A stretch of DNA of 64,000 nucleotides, taken from the NCBI GenBank assembly GCA_963969495.1, contig OZ018317.1, positions 28,166,503-28,230,502 on the forward strand, in the 5' to 3' direction. The position numbers and the translations under genes are program-made. Shown here piece by piece: positions 12,901-25,735 of the stretch (the first letter of the stretch is position 1; every line of letters starts with the position of its first letter). This DNA is from Ceratothoa steindachneri. Lineage: Eukaryota; Arthropoda; Malacostraca; Isopoda; Cymothoidae. The notes under the pieces are model-generated. The model was not told the origin of the DNA and made no database searches. It worked only from the letters and a program-made list of their open reading frames with translations.

Positions 12901-14300
12901 ATCGTAAAACGTATCCTTAGAGTCTCATATAAAAAATTAGGAAGCTTTATCCAAATAGTTGCTCTTGTTTTTTCCTATCGTTGAAAGTATCCTAGAGTCT
13001 CATATCAAAAATTATGAAGCTTTATCCAAATAGTTGCTCTTGTTTTTCCCTATCGTAGAAAGTATCCTAGAGTCTCATATCAAAAATTATAAAGCTTTAT
13101 CCAAATAGTTGTTCTTGTTTTTCCCTATCGTAGAAAGTATCCTAGAGTCTCATATCAAAAATTATGTAGCTTTATCTAAATAGTTGTTCTTGTTTTTCCC
13201 TATCGTAGAATGTATCCTAAAGTCTCATATCAAAAATTATGAAGCCTTATCCAAATAGTTGTTCTTGTTTTTCTCTATCGTAGAAAGTATCCTAGAGTCT
13301 CATATCAAAAATTATGAAGCTTCATCCAAATAGTTGTTCTTGTTTTTTCCGTATCGTTGAAAGTATCCTAGAGTCCTATATCAAAAATTATGAACCTTTA
13401 TCCAAATAGTTGCTCTTGTTTTTCCTTATCGTAGAAAGTATCCTAGAGTCTCATATCAAAAATTATGAAGCTTTATCCAAATAGTTGTACTTGTTTTTCC
13501 CTATCGTAGAAAGTATCCTAGAGTCTCATATCAAAAATTATGAAGCTTTATCCAAATAGTTGTTCTGGTTTTTCCCTATCGTAGAAAGTATCCTAGAGTC
13601 TCATATCAAAAATAATGAAGCTTTATCCAAATAGTTGTTCTTGTTTTTCCCTATCGTAGAAAGTATCCTAGAGTCTCATATAAAAAATTATGAAGCTTTA
13701 TCCAAATAGTTGTGCTTGTTTTTTCCCTATCGTAGAACGTATCCTTAGAGTCTCATATAAAAAATTATGAAGCTTTATCCAAATAGTTGTTCTTGTTTTT
13801 TCCTATCGTTGAAAGTATCCTAGAGTCTCATATCAAAAATTATGAAGCTTTATCCAAATTGTTGTTCTTGTTTTTCCATATCGTAGAAAGTATCCTAGAG
13901 TCTCATATCAAAAATTATGAAGCTTTATCCAAATAGTTGCTCTTGTTTTTCCCTATCGTAGAAAGTATCCTAGAGTCTCATATCAACAATTATGAAGCTT
14001 TACCAAAATAGTTGCTGTTGTTTTTCCCTATCGTAGAAAGTATCCTAGAGTCTCATATCAAAAATTATGAAGCTTTATCCAAATAGTTGCTCTTGTTTTA
14101 CCCTATCGTAGAAATTATCCTAGAGTCTCATATCAAAAATAATGAAGCTTTATCCAAATACTTGTTCTTGTTTTTCCCTATCGTAGAAAGTATCCTAGAG
14201 TCTCATATCAAAAATTATGAAGCTTTATCCAAATAGTTGCTCTTGTTTTTTCCTATCGTAGAAAGTATCCTAGAGTCTCATATCAACAATTATGAAGCTT
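6990..14300. repeat. 75-bp satellite array, about 97 monomers
   Basis: Head-to-tail tandem repeat with a 75-bp period, measured from successive GAAGCTTTATCC words (for example 10156 and 10231). Each monomer contains AAGCTTTATCCAAATAGTTG, a T-rich TCTTGTTTTTCC block, then TATCGTAGAAAGTATCCTAG and AGTCTCATATCAAAAATTAT. Almost all carry a HindIII site (AAGCTT). Although 75 is divisible by three, the frames I checked are closed by stops in every monomer, so it is non-coding. Monomer divergence is modest, with recurring variants that reveal higher-order units. The right end degenerates into poly-T at about 14300 and joins a PLE relic. No known satellite family was recognised. Confidence 0.97.
7010..8520. 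repeat. Ten-monomer higher-order repeat, two near-identical copies
   Basis: The variant order is identical in two consecutive blocks about 752 bp apart. TAGTAGCTCTTG is at 7088 and 7840, GCCATTTGTTTTTTCCTG at 7243 and 7995, and TTTACCTATCGTAGTAAG at 7477 and 8229. A related block at about 10990-11640 has two extra monomers. This is recent block amplification inside an older array. Confidence 0.9.
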
Positions 14301-14324
14301 TTTTAGACAAAATTCTTGTAAATG

Positions 14325-15000
14325 CAGTGTCATCGTTCACAAATGCCCGTATTGATTTTACACTGTTGAAATTAGACGATTGTTTACAAATATCGCAATT
14401 GTGCTCCCCTTAAACCAGAAACATATTGACCTTATATAACTGTATAGGAGCAATAACTAATTTAGCTTTAAGGGTATTTTTTACAAACAAAACATGAGCC
14501 TACCCAAAGGCTCTTCCTTTTCCTGAGTTTTGAGCAATATTTTATGGAGTTCTCTGAAGAAGAATTTCTTCCTAATTCATTAATTCCTGAGGACAATCGG
14601 TTTAGATACGTTGATGGCACCTTTATATGGGTTGATTCATCTGAATACATATACAATTTAGAACAAGAGTTAACTTTATTTTTGCCCTTCATTTAATTTA
14701 CTAATGAAATCGAGAGAGATGGACCACTTTCGTTTTGGATGTATTAATTAGAAATTAACGAGACATCCCTTCATTTACATGTATAGAAAAGGCTCTCATT
14801 TATTTCATATGTGCATGCATTTACTAAAAATCCTATTTCCAATAAGAAGGGTGTAATTATGGAAATTCTTCTATACCTTCTTCTTATTTGTGATCCTTCT
14901 CTTTTTGATGGTGATTTATGTTTTTCGAAGAATGTTTAAAAACAAAGTCTGCTGACTAAATTTGCGTGCTCTCACTTATTTTGATTTATGACCTTACGAC
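14325..15000 (+). pseudogene. Penelope-like element reverse transcriptase relic
   Basis: PLE RT decayed by frameshifts. I read SSFTNARIDFTLLKLDDCL (about 14330-14390; the normal start is a D-V-x-SLFTNVP motif), FYKQNMSLPKGSSFS (about 14470-14530; normally LPMGSSLSP), FMEFSEEEFLP (about 14540-14575) and FRYVDGTFIWVDSSEYIYN (about 14600-14660). In the last of these the catalytic YVDD reads YVDG. A fingers/thumb-like stretch follows (KFTNEIERDG region, about 14690-14730). The GIY-YIG domain was not found. It begins immediately after the satellite array. Confidence 0.8.
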
Positions 15001-15009
15001 CTTCAAAAG

Positions 15010-15475
15010 TTTCAATAATTCCGTGACTAACCTCGGGAGAACCTTGTCAATTATATTATTCGAATGAGAATATAAATCAACATAAGGGTTTCAAATTTCG
15101 TTAGAGTCAGCCGAATAGTTATGATGGAATTGCTGAATAATTTCAAGGCTAACCTTGGGAGGACTTTGGCAATAATATAATTCAAAAGAGAATGTAAAAG
15201 AACATATGGGTTTCGAATTTCGTTACAATCAGCTGAATAGTTATGATGTTATTACCAAAATAAAATAATTCCCGGGCTAACTTTGGGATGACCTTGGTAA
15301 TTATATCATTCGAAAGAGAATGTAAAACAACATAAGGGTTTCAAATTTCGTTAAAATTTTCTAAAAGTTACAATGTTATTACTAAAATAAAAAAGAAAGC
15401 AAAACGGGGACCAACAGACGGACCGACCGACATAGTAAGAAATAGAGTAACACGCGACTAAAAACTTGTTATAGT
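15010..15475. repeat. Degenerate tandem repeat, about 140-bp unit, three copies
   Basis: Three successive units share the order GACTAACCT/GGCTAACTTTGGGA, then ATTATAT.ATTCGAA.GAGAAT, then CATAAGGGTTTCAAATTTCG and TAGTTATGAT. The last unit runs into GGACCAACAGACGGACCG and an (ACCG)-like tail near 15410-15435, a kind of ending often seen on SINE-like repeats. Non-coding. Confidence 0.7.
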
Positions 15476-15492
15476 AACAATTTTATCTGTAA

Positions 15493-16035
15493 TGTTTTCT
15501 GGAATGCTAGAAGGATTTTTTTATAACAAACCTGCCGCAGATGAAGAGAAAGCCAATGATCTTAAACTTCCGACCGAACTATCTAAAGACAACATAAAAA
15601 TAATTCTTGATCCAATTATGTAAAGTAATTTCCATTATTTTCAAATCTATTAAAAAATCCTTGAAACACCTTATTAGAAAACCGAACCTTCTTTAAGCTG
15701 TTTATATGAAATATGTTTCAAATGCGATAAAAACTCTATTGGAAAAACTAGATTTGAAAGCACGTGTTAAACAACACAAAGTAGACCTCCTGTTAGGCAA
15801 TTTTTATAGCTCATCAATAAATAATAGAGAGACAAAATTTCATATCATTGATTTAAACGGTGCAAACCCCATTATCTTAGTTAATGAAGTAAAGATGCAA
15901 ATTGTAGAAGCATTCTTGATCTTAAAGGAAGACACTTTCGAAAACATTAAAACTCTCCAAAATATTGATCAATTGATTTTGAATATATTGAATAATAAAA
16001 ATAATTGTTTTGTGCTTACAGAGGGTGTGACGTAG
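15493..16035 (+). other. Two short ORFs of unknown origin
   Basis: A 42-codon frame at 15493-15621 (MFSGMLEGFFYNKPAADEEK... KIILDPIM) vaguely resembles a BTB-domain strand-helix segment (normally F-AMFSG ... IILDFIYTG), but it is far too short to be sure. A 109-codon frame at 15706-16035 follows and is Leu/Ile/Asn-rich with no motif I know. They may be parts of one decayed gene, such as a BTB protein exon, or chance ORFs in AT-rich DNA. Confidence 0.15.
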
Positions 16036-16224
16036 TATGACGTCATGAAATTTATACTTCAGCTGACTTCTGCGCATGCTCGTTTCACGCCCCCCTTTTA
16101 AATATTTATTATTTTTAGCCGTTGCTTGAAAAGCATGTTTTTGCTTATCTAAATACAGGGTTTCCTAAAAGTTACTCTGCACTGAAAGTTTATTACAACA
16201 TCTTTTAAAAATTTAGTAAAAGTT

Positions 16225-17110
16225 AATACAAGAAATGTTGGAAATGGCCTACACCGATGTCCGGACACGCTGCCATATTCCTCTGCGTGTTGGCGAATAC
16301 CTTTCACAGTACATGTGGCGTGATTTGTTGGATGTTGGTCATCATTGCACTATGTATTTCCTCATGTGTATGAAAATTACCTTTGTACACTTTCCATTTC
16401 AGTCTTCCCACAGAAAAGCCAGGCGGTGTCCGATGCGGTGACCGGGCATGACAGTCCCCGGGAGATGATGCGATTTCTGTAGAGGTCCTCCAGGCAGCTA
16501 TAGTGATACCTGAGGGTTGTGGACAGTTGCAATGTCTTGATAGAGCCACTACTGTAACCAACTTAGCTATGAATGGGTAGCTTAGTTGGTTACAGTAGTG
16601 TTCAGCGTTAATAGTAACATTGGATAAAATTGTACAATAATGTGCGTATGACTAATAGCACACCAAACAACAACCTTTAGAGCGTAGTGAGGCACTTCTT
16701 TTAATTCGTAGTGAACTTTATCACTCAATTGACGAGTGTTTCGGCTGTTGATGTACCCGGGCAGGTAGAACCAAGCTTCATATGTAAAGAAAATCACCTC
16801 CATAATCTCACTTTGTTCAGATAGGAAGTCTTGAAACCACTTGCAGTATCTACCACGTTTCTCGTAGGTTTTCTTTCAGGTGATGCACGAGAGAGAGACA
16901 CTTTCTACAGATAGTAATGCAACTTTTTCTAGAATATCGTGTTCTCTCTTTACCACTTTAAATTCTTGTGAAGGCGCTTCCCGGAGTTTTTATGGACTCA
17001 ACAGTATCCTATCTTGGATAACATCCATGATCTTGTCTGTCGTGGATAGTCTATCGAAGTGGTGGCAAAACTTTGATGCTTGGCGTGTCAATTCTTTTAT
17101 ATCTTAGTCA
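16225..17110 (-). pseudogene. mariner/IS630-like transposase pseudogene A
   Basis: Antisense DDE transposase relic read in fragments. First comes GRYCKWFQDFLSEQSEIMEV, then FFTYEAWFYLPGYINSRNTR (about 16795-16730; normally FFTDEAWFYL.G, so the first catalytic Asp has changed to Tyr). Next are VVWCAISHTHIIVQFYP (about 16670-16625), a SPHRTPPGFSVGRLKWKVYK block (normally SPDLS..DFFLWGYLKSKVY, about 16445-16385) and HTHEEIHSAMMTNIQQITPHVL (about 16370-16305). A mutated GGGHFQH-type end lies near 16240. Stops and frameshifts show it is dead. It is the lineage common in arthropod genomes. Confidence 0.8.
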
Positions 17111-17238
17111 TTTTTACATCGTCATGTGTCACTTCTAAATTTATATTGTTAAATGGTATATTACATTATAATTTTAATACACAAGTATATGAATATATAT
17201 GCTGTACAATAAAGAAATAAAAATATAAACTTACCTAT

Positions 17239-19060
<1,822 letters not shown>

Positions 19061-20250
19061 CACATAAAATGCGAAGAGTTTTATTATTTCGTTCTATTAC
19101 GCCATATTCAGTTGACTACCATTTTGGAAAATTCTGCTACTACACTGATTTTCTGATAATTTAACTTTCTTTGCTTTACTTATTATGTAAATAAGGGTTT
19201 GATCAAAACTGTGAAATGAATTTAATGTGGAACTTGTTCTGAAAAAAAAAAAATAATAAACGTGACATCTGGTACTTCTATTTTCATGAGTTGTCAGTGG
19301 CTTATAATTTTTCCGCTCAATAAAAGAATACGACATATATTGATTGCCATCTATTTTTTAAAGAACCGTTTGCTTCTTGACATAAATTTTTTTAACCCCA
19401 AGAAAGGAATTAAGAATGAAATTTACAACTCAGAATTGCTGACGTTATCAAGCACTGCACAACACCTACTCACGTGACATCTCAAATACTACTAGTTGCC
19501 ACTTGGTACATAATTGCTATTTGTTTAGCTTGATTTCATAAAAAAATACTAAATTTGGTATAATAACACTGTGAAATAAAAAGACAACAGAAGACAGACG
19601 CAACTGGTGTCATATGCAGCTATACGCGTGTTATCATTGACCAAGGTATTCAGTGTCACGCATGTCACTGCTGACACGCGTTCCATAGTTTTGCCACCAA
19701 TAATCTATCTGGGCGGTGAACATCCAGAATATACAGTTTTCCCAGTTTCGCTATGTGATTACGTAACCCATTGCAGGAGCTGACTCATATAGGCTATTTA
19801 TTGATTAGCCTATTTGCAGACTCCTTCTTTTCTTATGTTATGTGTTATGTTCTGTTATTACGCTAGGGAACTTCAGCATCAGAATAATGTATTGGCAGTT
19901 CTTATGTATAATTGTCGCTATAGCGAAAGACATGTTTAATCAAAAATACTCTTTGTTCAACCATTGCCACCATTTCATTATGACAAGACGAGTAATCAAT
20001 CACAATAGTTAATCTGTTGTGGGCCTACGTCAACTAATTACTCTGAGATGACCATCACTCGAAATGATGTGGCCCGCGCAACGTAGGAAGAAGCAAATGG
20101 AAACATGACAGTTACCAAACACACTGACACTTCCACGCGGTGTATCGATTCCATTTCGTTCAAATTCACTTAATTTTTTTTGTATTACTTCAAACTACAT
20201 TTAGTGCACAGACTTTTCAGAAATCTCGTATATCACAGTATTTTGTAGTC
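19061..20250. other. No gene recognised
   Basis: Probable flank of the hAT element plus unclassified DNA. An inverted pair of short words (CACGCATGTCACTGCTGACACGCG, split around 19655-19680) is visible. No ORF with a known motif. Confidence 0.5.
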
Positions 20251-20254
20251 TTTG

Positions 20255-20256
<2 letters not shown>

Positions 20257-20348
<92 letters not shown>
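20257..20348. repeat. (TA)n microsatellite
   Basis: About 92 bp of TA. The right side touches a PLE end repeat that begins GGGTAAAAGTCACG. Confidence 0.98.
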
Positions 20349-20350
<2 letters not shown>

Positions 20351-20402
20351 GTAAAAGTCACGAGAGGTAACACGTGAATAAGTATAAATATTTGTGTATA
20401 CG
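20347..20402 (+). repeat. PLE end repeat, copy A
   Basis: Starts GGGTAAAAGTCACGAGAGGT right at the (TA)n and continues with AACACGTGAATAAGTATAAA. It matches copy B (20915-21025, same strand) and copy C (21728-21845, opposite strand). It marks the 3' boundary of this PLE family. Confidence 0.8.
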
Positions 20403-20914
20403 AGAGTCCACAACCTAAGCCACGTTTCCCATCGGTCGATATTGGCTTATTCGATAATTTCACAACGCAGTTTTCTTGATATTTTTTGGTCCAATTATTA
20501 TCACTTATAAGGCATTTTAATTTCTTCGTTAGGTGGATGTTTAGATTATTTAGATTCGTTCTGAGCTTGTTGTAGATGGCATCTAACAGCAGAATTTTCC
20601 AGTCCTTCGGTGCATCACGTATGAAGTTATTTCACACTACGAACTTTTTTAAACTCTAAAAACTCATTTCTTTTTGTGGCTTCCAGATGTTTGTTTAGAT
20701 AGAGGAAACTGACCTGACTGAAAGAAGGTTCACTGTTATTCCTCAACCATGCGGGCAGTAACGATTTGGGGATCATATGCTCCTCTAAACACTAATGTAG
20801 AAATTTCCGTCGAAGTCTTGTAGAATGTGATTTCACTAAGGATTTTTGAAAGTCCACATAGAGATGAGCGAGGAAGGGGAACAGGAGGCAGAAGTAACGC
20901 GTAGTGTCCATATT
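20403..20914 (-). pseudogene. PLE N-terminal ORF fragment, internally deleted copy
   Basis: Antisense coding stretch of the PLE region that precedes the RT. It runs from HSTRLRRKFLH and EEHMIPKSLLPAWLRNNSEP through SFSQVSFLYLNKHLEATKRN and NWTKKYQENCVVKLSNKPIS to TDGKRGLGCG. In PLEs this segment carries an invariant V-NLS-R-L-T-x-LSKGL-F-like block, here in the form VVKLSNKPISTDGKRGLG. One frameshift and two stops are present. At 20402 the coding sequence joins directly to the element's 3' end repeat (copy A) and the (TA)n, so the RT and endonuclease have been deleted. Confidence 0.75.
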
Positions 20915-21025
20915 ATGGGTAAAAATCCCAAGAGATAACATGTGAATAAGTCTAAATATTTGTGTATACGACGTAGGGAAAAAAAAGATTGATTGAAGTT
21001 AGTAATTTCGTTGTCTTAACATTTT
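20915..21025 (+). repeat. PLE end repeat, copy B
   Basis: Begins ATGGGTAAAAATCCCAAGAG and shares AATAAGTCTAAATATTTGTG with copy A and AGATTGATTGAAGTTAGTA with copy C. It lies between the C-terminal PLE fragment and the N-terminal fragment, so on the minus strand it joins the end of one unit to the start of the next, as expected for a tandem PLE junction. Confidence 0.75.
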
Positions 21026-21727
21026 CAAACTCATAATGGTTTATAAAATAGAGAGACAGGATTTATACAAAGCATTGTTATCCCTATGAGGTCAGATTAG
21101 GAAGGATTCAAATATATTTATGCTAATAAAATCATTTATATACATTATGGTATCTGCTGGTGACCTATCTTAAGCCTGGGAACAACAACAAGTCTATTTG
21201 AATATCCGATAGATACTGCATTTTGATATTGCTTAATCCTTACAAAGTTATTTTTAGAAGTTGTACCTACATAGAATAAATTACAATCTAAACAAGGTCT
21301 ACTATATATTACATTATTATCGTTCCTTGGGCTGTGTTTATCAACATATTTGTTAATGTATAATTGTATTTCAAAATTACACTTATATTAAGTTGTTTGA
21401 AAATTGGTACCGCATACAAGAAATTATCATGGTATGGTAAAAGTAATATGTTGTGTAAAGGATGTTTTCCTTAACTTGTGGTTATAGAATGTTTTTTTTA
21501 GCTTTATTCAAGCAGTTTTCCCCAAAATATTTCGGGTAACATAGATTGAAGGCAATCTCTTCAATTTTTGTAAATTCTTGGTCTATATAGTCAGGACTAC
21601 ATATTCTGAGCGCCCTAAGATACATGGAAGAAAATACAGATGTTTTAATATTTTTAGAATGACCTGAATAAAAATGGACATAAATTATTTGTCGATTTCC
21701 TGAAAAGAGAAAACTTAAACCTGTCTG
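20990..21727 (-). pseudogene. PLE RT C-terminus and GIY-YIG relic
   Basis: Antisense, heavily frameshifted. Recognisable parts are SLFRKSTNNLCPFLFRSF (normally VFRKPTNK..FIHF.S, about 21710-21650), KNSITTS*GKHPLHNILLLP-like sequence, VPIFKQLNISVILKYNYTLT and NMLINTAQGT (about 21400-21310). A decayed zinc-finger/GIY segment resembling C-DC-LFYVGTTSKN follows (about 21280-21230). It belongs to the same PLE family as the N-terminal fragment beside it. Confidence 0.7.
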
Positions 21728-21944
<217 letters not shown>

Positions 21945-22279
21945 CGGAAGGAATCAATGCTGAATACAGGATTGGTAAGTCAGTGGCAGCTGCATTATTG
22001 ACTTTAAGTTGCAATTTTTTTATTCTTTCTTTACTAAATCATCAAAGGGAGAACTGAGTAAAAATGTCAAAACCCCTGTTTTGGTCATTTTCTTTCTACC
22101 AGCTTGTTCATGGTCGTCTTCTGAGTATCCTTTGGTATCCATGCGTCCACTTCAGATTCATTTAGTGCACCTTGTGTATTTATCCAGTAATATATCCTAC
22201 CGACTTCTCTTTTATGATTTTCATTCTATTCATTATATCTCTTACCAGTTTTGTGTTTTTATTCAAATATTTATTTTGT

Positions 22280-22985
22280 AGTTCCTGCGGGTTATTTCTC
22301 CCATGTATTGGTCATGTTTTCTAGAGGCGTCTTCAGTTGTTGCATGTTTTTTATTTTCATCGTCCCTGTTTTCCTTGCGTAAGTTAAAACTGGCATGATG
22401 CCTTGATTAAATACATCCTTTGTGTTTTAAGAAGAGGCATATCACTCCTGAAGATGTAACTAAGGTTTCCTACAGCTTTCCAGCCTAATATATTTCTACT
22501 GAGTTCCTTTTCCCTTCTCCCTTCAGGAGTCCAAATTGTGTCAAAGTTTTCTTGATTCTTCTACCAATTCTAAGGTTTGAGCGTCAATTCTAATTGTGCT
22601 ATCTTCTGCAAGGCTATTAATCATTATTTTCGTCTTAGAAAAGTTCATTTTTAGTTTAACTGCGGGACTGGATTATAATAATTCTGTTACCATTCCTGTA
22701 ATTCTTTTGGAATTGAAGAAAATAATAATCTGCCATCAGCAAGGCGAAAGCGATTAAAATATATGCAATTAATTTGGTTTCCGTATGATCCTACTCAAAG
22801 TCTTGAACATCTCGAGCGCTGTTGTAAACAGCTTTCGGGAAATGGGATCCGCCTTTCTTACTACTTTACATTGGTATTCATTAAGGACCGATGGCAGTTG
22901 AAACAACTCTGTTGCATGGCTGTATATGGAAGAGAGCTTACCATAGGTTGTTTTAACGAGTTGTTGATACCAGATTGATTGGCCT
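22280..22985 (-). pseudogene. RTE-like LINE reverse transcriptase relic
   Basis: Antisense fragments match the RT C-terminal region of RTE-type non-LTR elements. KMNFSKTKIMINSLAEDSTI and RIDAQTLELV (normally LKINFSKTK-M-N) lie near 22650-22570. NILGWKAVGNLSYIFRSDMP (normally R-GLGWAAFGKLR-VFKS-IP) lies near 22500-22430. LTYARKTGTMKIKNMQQLKT (normally VLTYG-ETW-LT---...L-V-QRAMER) lies near 22395-22335. The catalytic FADD box was not located. Multiple stops show it is dead. Confidence 0.7.
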
Positions 22986-22999
22986 CTTGTTATTTAATT

Positions 23000-23390
23000 C
23001 TTCCCTCTTGTTTCGCTATTTAACACCCTCCCCCCAACTTTTTGCCTTTGACCCCCTTCCCCTAGGTTTTCACTATCAGATACCCTTCGACTTAAAATTT
23101 CGCTATTAAACATTCCTTATCCCAGCTTTAGCTATTGAACAGCCTTCCTTTAAATTTTCGCTATTGGACATCTCTCGGTTTTCTCTATTGAACGTCTCAC
23201 GCTAGGTTTTTGCTATTAGATCCCCTCATTAATAAGTTTTCGATATTAAACCTCTCTCCTATGTTTGCTATTGAATACTCTCTATCTATTTTTTCTTATA
23301 AAATCCTCCGCCTATTTTTTTCAGTATTGAACATTGTTTCCCTTTAAATTTTCGCTATTGAATGTCTTCCCCTTTAAATCTCTATAGGGG
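23000..23390. repeat. Degenerate minisatellite, about 33-bp unit
   Basis: About ten imperfect units share the core TTTTCGCTATTGAACATTCC, followed by a C/T-rich spacer (CCTCCCC or CTTCCTTTAAA). Unit length drifts between roughly 28 and 40 bp. Every unit is mutated, so the array is old. Non-coding. Confidence 0.75.
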
Positions 23391-24826
23391 GGAGTTGGAT
23401 GTTTAAGTGTTTCAACTTTGATCCTCCATAAAATAACACTTTATTTCATCTCTTAAGAACATCACTTGCACATTCATTTCTCCTCACTAGCTAAGATTTA
23501 TGAGAAGTACTTAGTGTATAAGAAACTCTAACTCAATGCACACATTCTATAAAGATTACAATACTATATGGGAATCATTCGAGTAGGATGATCTGGTAGA
23601 GATTTTAAGGTATGTTATGGAATCGGAAAATTAATGAAAAGTTAAAAATAAAAGGTCTATAGAACAGTTGTAAGATGACCGAAGTTTTATGTTAGAGAAA
23701 GAGTGTAGCTTAAATTACACAAGAGTAGAAGTTGGACGTCGTAGTGTAAATGAGAATGTTGAGATAGATTGTATTGTAGCATATTCAGATAGGACCAAGA
23801 ATTAGCATATTAAAGAGATATGAAAAATAGAAGAACGAAAAAATTGACAATTGAAGTCTTCAATGGTATTGTTTTCATAGAGAGGGATGAAAGTATGGTG
23901 GAGAAACTGATGGAAAGGAAGTGAATGGAAGAATAGTTCAAGGAAAATAGAAAAGGTAACTGGAAGTGAAGAGAAGCCTGAAGGAACAGTGCTGAGGTAG
24001 GGAACACCATGTAGATGTGGTACTATGTAAGGAAATATGAAGATACTCTGAACCCTATAAAAGAAGGAATAAGTAAATTCAAGAAAGAGAAGAAGAAAAA
24101 AAGAAAAAAGTTGGTGTATGCGCCTCTTACCTTCCCAAGTCTTTATTGGACAGTATGGTACAACAAGGCAAATTAGAGCAGCTTAAAGCGAGAGATTTGT
24201 GAACATAAACAAGTTCATTATCGGGTGATTAACGGTATTTAATGTTTAAAAATATATAGTCATAGAATAATTGCTGTAAAAGATAAATCGTTAATAGGGG
24301 GAATAATGGAATATTGAGACGTTGCCGGTGACCGGATTCTTTTCATATGAATGGTCCTTCTTTTCTTTAATTGCTTTTATTATCTTTGATAAGTTACCGA
24401 TTTCTTCATTGTCGCTAAGGATGGTAACATTTTATCCATGATTATTTGCATCTATGATTCTCTTAATTCACGCTTCCTTGCTATTATGGGGTTATTTTTT
24501 TTTTCTATTATTCTTCAGGTAATGTGTTAGTTTGTTTGCCAAAATTTGTTAAAATTCTTGTCGTAAACAAGTTCTTGAAAGTATCTGCATTATTTAGTAT
24601 GTCCCTAAATTAAGATTTTAATAGCTCTTCTAAAATTTGAGATAATTGTAATCTGTTTATTTGATTGAATAAAGAAATGTATTTTATCTTAACTTTTAAA
24701 TTTAATTGTGTTTAAAAGATTTAGTTTAGGAGCTTTCTGCTTTTAAATAAAGGGCACCAATAAAATGAATTGCCCGAAATGATCTTTTCTTCCGGGTCAG
24801 TTGCGACTCAATTTTGCATTAACAAT
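23391..24826. other. No gene recognised
   Basis: AT-rich. A purine-rich stretch at 23810-24110 creates an antisense Ser/Phe/Leu frame of 66 codons that looks compositional rather than coding. Confidence 0.5.
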
Positions 24827-25325
24827 TGTGTTGCTCTTTAACTCGAAAGATTTTGCAAATGCTTTTTCTTTTAATACGAATGTTTGACATTTATGATGCA
24901 AGTCATACACACAAATGACGTACCTCAGAATCTGAATGACTAAATTTATAAGTTCTTTGGAACCCTTGTGGTACATTTAATATGAGGGCAGCGAGTTTTC
25001 ATAGTGACGGCTTAACTAAAAACTAAAAATCTAAAACGATTTCAGAATCATTTCGAACAGCAATTTGCCGATAGACTTTGTGTTGCTCTTTAACTCGAAA
25101 GATTTTGCAAGTAATTTTTTTTAATACTTATGTTTGGTATTTATGATGCGAGTCATACACACGAATGACGTACCTCAGAATTTGAATGACTAAATTTATA
25201 AGTCCTTTGGAACCCTTGTGATACACTTAATAGGATGGCAGCAAGTTTTCATAGTGACAGCTTAACTGAAAACTAAAATTCTAAAACAAGTTCAGAATAA
25301 TTTCGAACAGCAGTTTGACGATAGA
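24827..25325. repeat. Tandem duplication, unit about 252 bp
   Basis: Two adjacent copies begin GTGTTGCTCTTTAACTCGAA (24828 and 25080) and share GTCATACACACAAATGACGT and GTTTTCATAGTGAC. Identity is high but not perfect. The second copy runs directly into the mariner coding relic, so the unit may be that element's 5' region. Confidence 0.85.
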
Positions 25326-25329
25326 GCTT

Positions 25330-25735
25330 ATCCAACCAAACGTAAAATTGTGAAGAATGTTCGGAAGTACAACGAAGAACAAGTGGTTCTCACTGAACAA
25401 AGGACATTCAGTCCATCCGAAAACTGCAAGGACAGAAGAAAATATTTAGCCTTGCAACATTTATTGGTGGAATACCCTAGAGTGTTCGCCAGTCAAAATG
25501 ATTTAGAACTCTCACTAATGTGATTGTATTGAATAATTCGTGAAGATTTGAAATTGTACCCATAGCGAATGCACGTTTAACCTCAACAGCGTGAAGGAGA
25601 TCGATCTCGTCGTCTAAGATTTGCTCAGTGGTTTCTTGAAAATCCTGAAAGATTCACGGAACAGTTAGTGGTTAGAGGTGAAGCACTATTCTTTATGAAT
25701 GGTCTAGTGAACAGGAAAATCTGTGACAGGCCCTC
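25330..25735 (+). pseudogene. mariner/IS630-like transposase pseudogene B (N-terminal part)
   Basis: Reads PTKRKIVKNVRKYNEEQVVL (about 25333-25392), then an HTH-like YPRVFASQNDLELSL, IREDLKL, and finally REGDRSRRLRFAQWFLENPE with RFTEQLVVRGEALFFMNGLV (about 25590-25710). The last block corresponds to the first catalytic motif (normally DEAHFFLNG), with the Asp replaced by Gly (VRGEALFF). The second and third catalytic regions are missing. It is a 3'-truncated dead copy. Confidence 0.75.

Noticed and set aside
6990..14300. Regular repeats that could suggest a CRISPR array
   Set aside because: The units are directly adjacent 75-bp monomers with no unique spacers, in a eukaryotic context. It is a satellite.
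14468..14692. 74-codon antisense frame
   Set aside because: The plus strand here encodes a recognisable PLE reverse transcriptase, so the antisense frame is a shadow.
22440..22480. CTGAAGATGTAACTAAGG on the plus strand as a ribozyme box
   Set aside because: It is part of the antisense LINE reverse transcriptase coding sequence and lacks the rest of the motif.
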